From assembly GCA_021811945.1 (NCBI GenBank), contig JAKAPE010000003.1:1-46306 (forward strand): a DNA stretch of 46,306 nucleotides. Direction: 5' to 3'. Of this stretch, positions 43,043-46,306 are shown in pieces. Positions within the stretch are counted from its first letter, which is position 1. Each line of letters opens with the position of its first letter. The notes beneath the pieces are model-generated. The model was not told where the DNA came from. It ran no database searches and saw nothing but the letters and a program-made list of their open reading frames with translations. The stretch comes from Pseudomonadota bacterium (GTDB lineage: Bacteria; Pseudomonadota; Alphaproteobacteria; Rhizobiales; Xanthobacteraceae). The position numbers were made by a program, and so were the translations under genes.

Positions 43043-43555
43043 CTATTGGGCGTTGCTACCGCTCGCGACGGGCTTGCCGATGCCGATGGGTTGCGCGTCG
43101 ATCAGCACGAAGGCAACGCGCGCCCGCGCGCCACTACGATTGGCCCAGGCGTGGTTGGTGCCGCGCTGGACCATGACGTCACCCGCTTTCAACGTAACGG
43201 TCGACTCGTCCATGTCCATGTCGATCTCGCCTTCCAGCACTATCACGTAGTCGATCGTCTCGGTCCGGTGCAGGTGCGGCGCGTTGCCGGGCAGGAAGTC
43301 GATGACGGCGAAGCGGGTGCCGTTGGCGGGCGGCGGGGTGCCGAGAATTCTGGTCCCCGTGTCTTCGATGTCCATACCCACCGGAATTGCGGCCGGAGTT
43401 TGGTCGGTGCACCAGATCATCGTCGAGACGGTGCCCAGCGAAGGGTATTTGGTGTTGGTCGCGGCACTATCGATCAGCACCTTTGCAACATCATTACTGT
43501 CGTGACCGGTCACAACGCGACGGATCGGCGGATAATCGCGTTTGTTGTCGCTCAT
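43043..43555 (-). CDS. Cupin domain protein
   Basis: The 170-residue protein has a C-terminal beta-barrel with the cupin motif: PHLHRTETIDYVIVLEGEID, the His-His-Glu metal site, and later AGDVMVQRGTNHAWANRSGAR with the last His. The enzyme or binding role is unknown. The ATG at 43555 (MSDNKR) is preferred over a TTG in the same frame at 43582. It lies downstream of the ring-cleavage dioxygenase on the same strand and may take part in the same pathway. Confidence 0.88.
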   Translation of the reverse strand: MSDNKRDYPPIRRVVTGHDSNDVAKVLIDSAATNTKYPSLGTVSTMIWCTDQTPAAIPVGMDIEDTGTRILGTPPPANGTRFAVIDFLPGNAPHLHRTETIDYVIVLEGEIDMDMDESTVTLKAGDVMVQRGTNHAWANRSGARARVAFVLIDAQPIGIGKPVASGSNAQ

Positions 43556-43578
43556 CTCTGTCTCATTATTGGCGGTGT

Positions 43579-43955
43579 TCAAATGTCGATGGCCTGGAAT
43601 TGCATCGGAAAGTTGCGTCTTAGTTCCAGCAAGTCGTCGAGTCTGACGAAGTCGGCCTTGGGCGGCAAGGCGCGCAGCCGTTCATATGCGCTGCGCGGCA
43701 CCCAGCCGTCTGGATCGAGCGGTCGGGCCAGGTCGCCCATGCCGATGCGGGTTCGCTCCGGCCGAGCTCGCTCAGACGCTGCGCCCCCGAATCCGCCTAG
43801 GAACCGCGCCGCGCGTGGATGTCGTTGACCCAGTCCTGGCTGGCGCGCCAGCTGTCGAGGAAGGTCGGCATCAACAGGAGGCAGATGGGATCGCCCCTCG
43901 CCAGAAACGCCGACACATTGAATTCGGCATTGCCGCCGTTGATCAGCGCCTTCAT
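43579..43955 (-). pseudogene. Unrecognised protein, broken into two frames
   Basis: A strong ribosome site (GGGAGGAAC) precedes an ATG at 43955 whose frame gives MKALINGGNAEFNVSAFLARG and ends with DWVNDIHARRGS at a TAG near 43797. The next stretch, in another frame, gives GMGDLARPLDPDGWVPRSAYERL and LRALPPKADFVRLDDLLELR and ends at 43579. The two parts together look like one gene of about 125 residues with a stop and a frame change. The family is not known to me. It lies between the dioxygenase and the cupin on the same strand. Confidence 0.5.
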
Positions 43956-44014
43956 GGCGTTCCTCCCAAGAACCTGCCGCTTGTCGCATCCGATTGTTAT
44001 TATTAATAATTGCT

Positions 44015-44959
44015 TCATCGTACCCGCTCAAGATGCGGGATCTGCGGCCGTGCCCCTTGCGCCTTGCCTGAGATCGGCGGCGGCGGCAGCCGGGCGGTGC
44101 CGGCCTCCATGACGAAGGCGTGATCGAGCGAGTACCACGGCGGCTCCACGTCCGCGGTTCCGGCGCGCGGCTCGTCGTGGCGCACATAGTGGCCGATGAG
44201 ACGACGGGTGACGCCGAACTGCACGTCGCTGTCGATGTGCGGATCCTCAGGATCGTAGAGCTGCGAGATCAGCGTCTTGAAACCGTCCCTGTAGGCGAGG
44301 AAGTGCAGGTGCGCCGGGCGCATGTTGTGGCGGCCCTGCGCGCGCAGAAGCTCGCCGACCGGGCCGTCGATCGGGATCGGATAGCCGGCGGGTTTTATGC
44401 TGCGGAAGCCGATGCGGCCGCGCGCGTCGGTCAAAAATTTTCCCCGCAGATTCATGTCGGCCTGCGCCGGGTCCTGGTTCTCGTAAAAACCCTCGGGCGA
44501 AGACTGCCAGACATCGACCTCGGCGCCAGCGATCGGCCGGCCGCGGACATCGCGGAAGACGGCGTCGACGAAGAGGATAGGCCCCGGCGTTGCCGAGCGC
44601 ACGATCGAGCCGCCATTTTTCGTGCGCGGGGAATTGAGGCGCCAGAACGGCCCAAGCAGATTGGCGTCGGTCTCGGTCTGGCCGCGGTGGCCGTTGTTGA
44701 GGAGGCAGATCAGCGTCGAAAAGCCGAGCGAGCCGGACATCAGCACGGCTTCGTTGTGGCTCTCGCTGGTGCGCTTGCCGAGCGCGACGATGTAACCGAT
44801 GGCGGCCTGGAATTCCTCTTCGGTCAGATTCACCTCACGGGCGAAATCGTGCAGATGGCGCACGAAGGCCGACATGATCTCGCGAAAGCGCGGATTCCTT
44901 GCCCGCGCGATCTCGCTCAGCACCGCTTCGGTGACATTCTTCCCGTTCTCGATGATCAT
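44015..44959 (-). CDS. Intradiol ring-cleavage dioxygenase, hydroxyquinol/catechol 1,2-dioxygenase type
   Basis: The 314-residue protein has the N-terminal helical dimer domain of the hydroxyquinol-type group. The catalytic domain holds the iron ligands Tyr in EGFYENQ, Tyr in KPAGYPIPIDGPVGELL and two His in MRPAHLHFLAYRDGF. LLGPFWRLNSPRTKNGGSIVR is also typical. It opens catechol-like rings between the two hydroxyl groups with Fe(III) and O2. GAGGAG precedes the ATG. A maleylacetate reductase, common in such clusters, is not in the window. Confidence 0.93.
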   Translation of the reverse strand: MIIENGKNVTEAVLSEIARARNPRFREIMSAFVRHLHDFAREVNLTEEEFQAAIGYIVALGKRTSESHNEAVLMSGSLGFSTLICLLNNGHRGQTETDANLLGPFWRLNSPRTKNGGSIVRSATPGPILFVDAVFRDVRGRPIAGAEVDVWQSSPEGFYENQDPAQADMNLRGKFLTDARGRIGFRSIKPAGYPIPIDGPVGELLRAQGRHNMRPAHLHFLAYRDGFKTLISQLYDPEDPHIDSDVQFGVTRRLIGHYVRHDEPRAGTADVEPPWYSLDHAFVMEAGTARLPPPPISGKAQGARPQIPHLERVR

Positions 44960-44998
44960 TCTTGCTCCTCGACGGTTCGAGCATCGGCTCAGCCCAAC

Positions 44999-45125
44999 GA
45001 CTCCCTCTCCCCGCGGGGGAGAGGGTCGGGGTGAGGGGGGTCGGAGTATGAGAAAACACCAAGCTTCCGAACCCCCTCACCCTCGCTCGCTTCGCTCGCT
45101 CGACCTCTCCCCTCCGGGGAGAGGT
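44999..45125. repeat. Inverted pair of palindromic repeats (BIME-like)
   Basis: A palindrome around CCCTCTCCCCGCGGGGGAG with the tail GTCGGGGTGAGGGGG (near 45003-45040) is repeated in inverted orientation near 45072-45122, as CCCCCTCACCCTCG and the palindrome CCTCTCCCCTCCGGGGAGAGG. The whole can fold into a long cruciform. It sits between genes transcribed in the same direction. A hairpin of the same type is near 6123. Confidence 0.85.
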
Positions 45126-45144
45126 GAATCAGAAATGACGGGTA

Positions 45145-45582
45145 CTACATCAACCCGAGATCGCGCAGCTCGCGCCGCAGCTTGTCCGGCATCGCCGCCG
45201 CGCCGGGCGCCGCCTTGGCGAGGTCGCGCGGGGCGTCCCTCTCGGCAAGATAGCGCCAGCCCTGGAAGGCGCGGCACGGCCGCGGCTCGACCAGAACGAC
45301 CTTGGGATCGAGCGCCAGCGCGCAACGGCCGACGCCATCGTTGTCGCGGAACGCGCGCACATCGCGGATGCGCTGCCGGCAGGCGATCTCGCCGCGGACC
45401 ACCCAATAGAGCGAGCCGCCGTCGATCAATTCGGCGGCGCGCTTGGGCATCATGCGCGTCCGGTGGATGTGCTCCGGCTTTTCGCCGCGCGCCTTCTTCT
45501 CCTTGAGCTTTTGTCTGATCCAGCGTTCGAGGTCGCGAACCGAGTCGCAACCGACGCAGAGCTTGACGAGGTGGAGCGCCAT
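45145..45582 (-). CDS. DUF1489 family protein
   Basis: The 145-residue protein starts MALHLVKLCVGCDSVRDLERW and has HRTRMMPKRAAELIDGGSLYWVVRGEIACRQRI in the middle, which fit the DUF1489 family of Alphaproteobacteria. Function is unknown. It is complete, without a signal peptide, and starts 10 bases after the carboxylase gene on the same strand. Confidence 0.88.
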   Translation of the reverse strand: MALHLVKLCVGCDSVRDLERWIRQKLKEKKARGEKPEHIHRTRMMPKRAAELIDGGSLYWVVRGEIACRQRIRDVRAFRDNDGVGRCALALDPKVVLVEPRPCRAFQGWRYLAERDAPRDLAKAAPGAAAMPDKLRRELRDLGLM

Positions 45583-45591
45583 GGGGCTACG

Positions 45592-46306
45592 TTATCCTTC
45601 TCCTTCCGCCGCAGCTTCAATCAGCATGATCTCGCCGCCTTCGGCAACCTGGGCGCCGGCGCCGACGGCGATCGCCGCCACGACGCCGGAAAACGGCGCG
45701 CGCAGCGTGTGCTCCATCTTCATCGCTTCGATGACGGCGAGGCGCTGCCCTTCGCCGACGCGATCGCCGACGGCGACCAGGAGCTCCAGCACCTTGCCGT
45801 GCATCGGCGCCTTGACGGCACCGTCACCGCTCCCGGCCGCCGCGGCAGCGGTGGAAAAATCCTTCAGCCGCACGCGCGTCTGCCGGCCGTGGCGCAGAAC
45901 ATGGACGTCGCGCCCGGACACGAAAACGCGCACGTCGCCGGCTGGTTCGGCATCATCGATCGCGACATGCAGGCCGTCGCTCCGGTAGGTGACAGTCGCC
46001 GCGGCGCTCTCCCCGTCGATGATGATGGGGACGGTGACCGTGCGCCTGCCGCCGAGCTGAAAGCCGTCGCGCGCGGCCCAAGGCCCTTCGTCGTTTCCGG
46101 CCGCGTTCCCGGTAGACTCGCCGGCCAGAAGCCGCGCGACGCCGAGCGCGGCGGCGGCGCGGTCGGGGCCGCGAGAAATGGCGCCGAGCGCGGCAAGGTT
46201 GCCGTCGATGAAGCCGGTATCGACCCTGCCCTGGCGGAATTTCGGCTCTCGGCACAGGGCGGAGAGGAACGCCAGGTTGCAGCGCACGCCGGCGATTCGC
46301 GTGCGG
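45592..46306 (-). CDS. Biotin-dependent acyl-CoA carboxylase, biotin-carrying C-terminal part (MccA-like), partial
   Basis: Only the last 230 or so residues are in the window. They end the carboxylase with a middle linker domain and the biotinyl domain VKAPMHGKVLELLVAVGDRVGEGQRLAVIEAMKMEHTLRAPFSG, with the biotinylated Lys in AMKMEH. The arrangement fits 3-methylcrotonyl-CoA or a related acyl-CoA carboxylase alpha subunit. The ATP-grasp part lies beyond the window end. A GTG at 46287 is only an internal codon, since the same frame (RIAGVRCNLAFL) continues upstream. Confidence 0.88.
   Translation of the reverse strand, partial: RTRIAGVRCNLAFLSALCREPKFRQGRVDTGFIDGNLAALGAISRGPDRAAAALGVARLLAGESTGNAAGNDEGPWAARDGFQLGGRRTVTVPIIIDGESAAATVTYRSDGLHVAIDDAEPAGDVRVFVSGRDVHVLRHGRQTRVRLKDFSTAAAAAGSGDGAVKAPMHGKVLELLVAVGDRVGEGQRLAVIEAMKMEHTLRAPFSGVVAAIAVGAGAQVAEGGEIMLIEAAAEGEG

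Overview
The window looks like chromosomal DNA of a GC-rich alphaproteobacterium of the order Hyphomicrobiales (Rhizobiales), near Bradyrhizobium, Rhodopseudomonas or Xanthobacteraceae. This is judged from protein style (DUF2778 protein, DUF1489 protein, Kup, PssA, many catabolic ABC systems) and from short GC-rich palindromic repeats between genes. No rRNA, tRNA, CRISPR array or phage region was seen. The content is mostly accessory catabolism and transport, with several decaying genes.

Layout. (1) 1-2.8 kb: an amidase broken by a 20-bp tandem duplication and an indel, a DUF1932-type NAD-dependent dehydrogenase, and a class II aldolase. (2) 3.0-8.5 kb: a three-subunit molybdenum hydroxylase (FeS, Mo and FAD subunits). 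The FAD subunit is on the opposite strand, with a DUF2778 protein in between. The Mo subunit lacks the CO dehydrogenase active-site motif. (3) 9.1-10.6 kb: an ABC protein with fused membrane domain and an unusually short ATPase domain. (4) 10.8-12.5 kb: a fumarylacetoacetate hydrolase-family enzyme overlapping a shikimate dehydrogenase-like gene. (5) 12.6-14.1 kb: a PotF-like polyamine-binding protein pseudogene, cut by a 176-bp element that has inverted ends and a 5-bp target duplication, and also frameshifted. (6) 14.1-23.7 kb: rhodanese, Kup, MotB and MotA, methylmalonate-semialdehyde dehydrogenase, two exported proteins of unknown function, an Inh/Omp19-type lipoprotein, a GST and PssA. 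(7) 23.75-24.5 kb: a scar with an integrase N-terminal fragment, a broken DUF5615 toxin gene and a broken DUF433 antitoxin gene. (8) 24.5-33.5 kb: a sugar or sugar-acid uptake and oxidation operon with a LacI regulator, a perfect 14-bp operator, a binding protein, a double ATPase, two permeases fused into one polypeptide, an SDR, an L-gulonate dehydrogenase-like enzyme and an SMP-30 lactonase. (9) 34-42.9 kb: an IclR regulator divergent from a hydroxycinnamoyl-CoA hydratase/lyase-like enzyme, a class III CoA-transferase, a complete branched-chain-type ABC importer and an acyl-CoA dehydrogenase. This reads as uptake and CoA-dependent side-chain degradation of an aromatic acid. (10) 43-46.3 kb: a cupin, a broken unknown gene, an intradiol (hydroxyquinol-type) dioxygenase, an inverted pair of repeats, a DUF1489 protein and the C-terminal end of a biotin-dependent acyl-CoA carboxylase.

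How the genes may work together. Regions 9 and 10 could form one route in which an aromatic acid is imported, activated by CoA transfer rather than a ligase, shortened, and later ring-opened by the intradiol dioxygenase. Region 8 is a self-contained, locally regulated module for an unknown sugar. These links are inferred from gene order.

No wholly new system is proven here. The least ordinary items are the short-ATPase ABC protein, the fused double permease, the small inverted-repeat element in the PotF-like gene, the Mo hydroxylase of unknown substrate, and the ligase-free aromatic cluster. Several frameshifts lie at or near short homopolymers, so sequencing error must be excluded for those. 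The 20-bp duplication and the 176-bp insertion cannot be explained that way.
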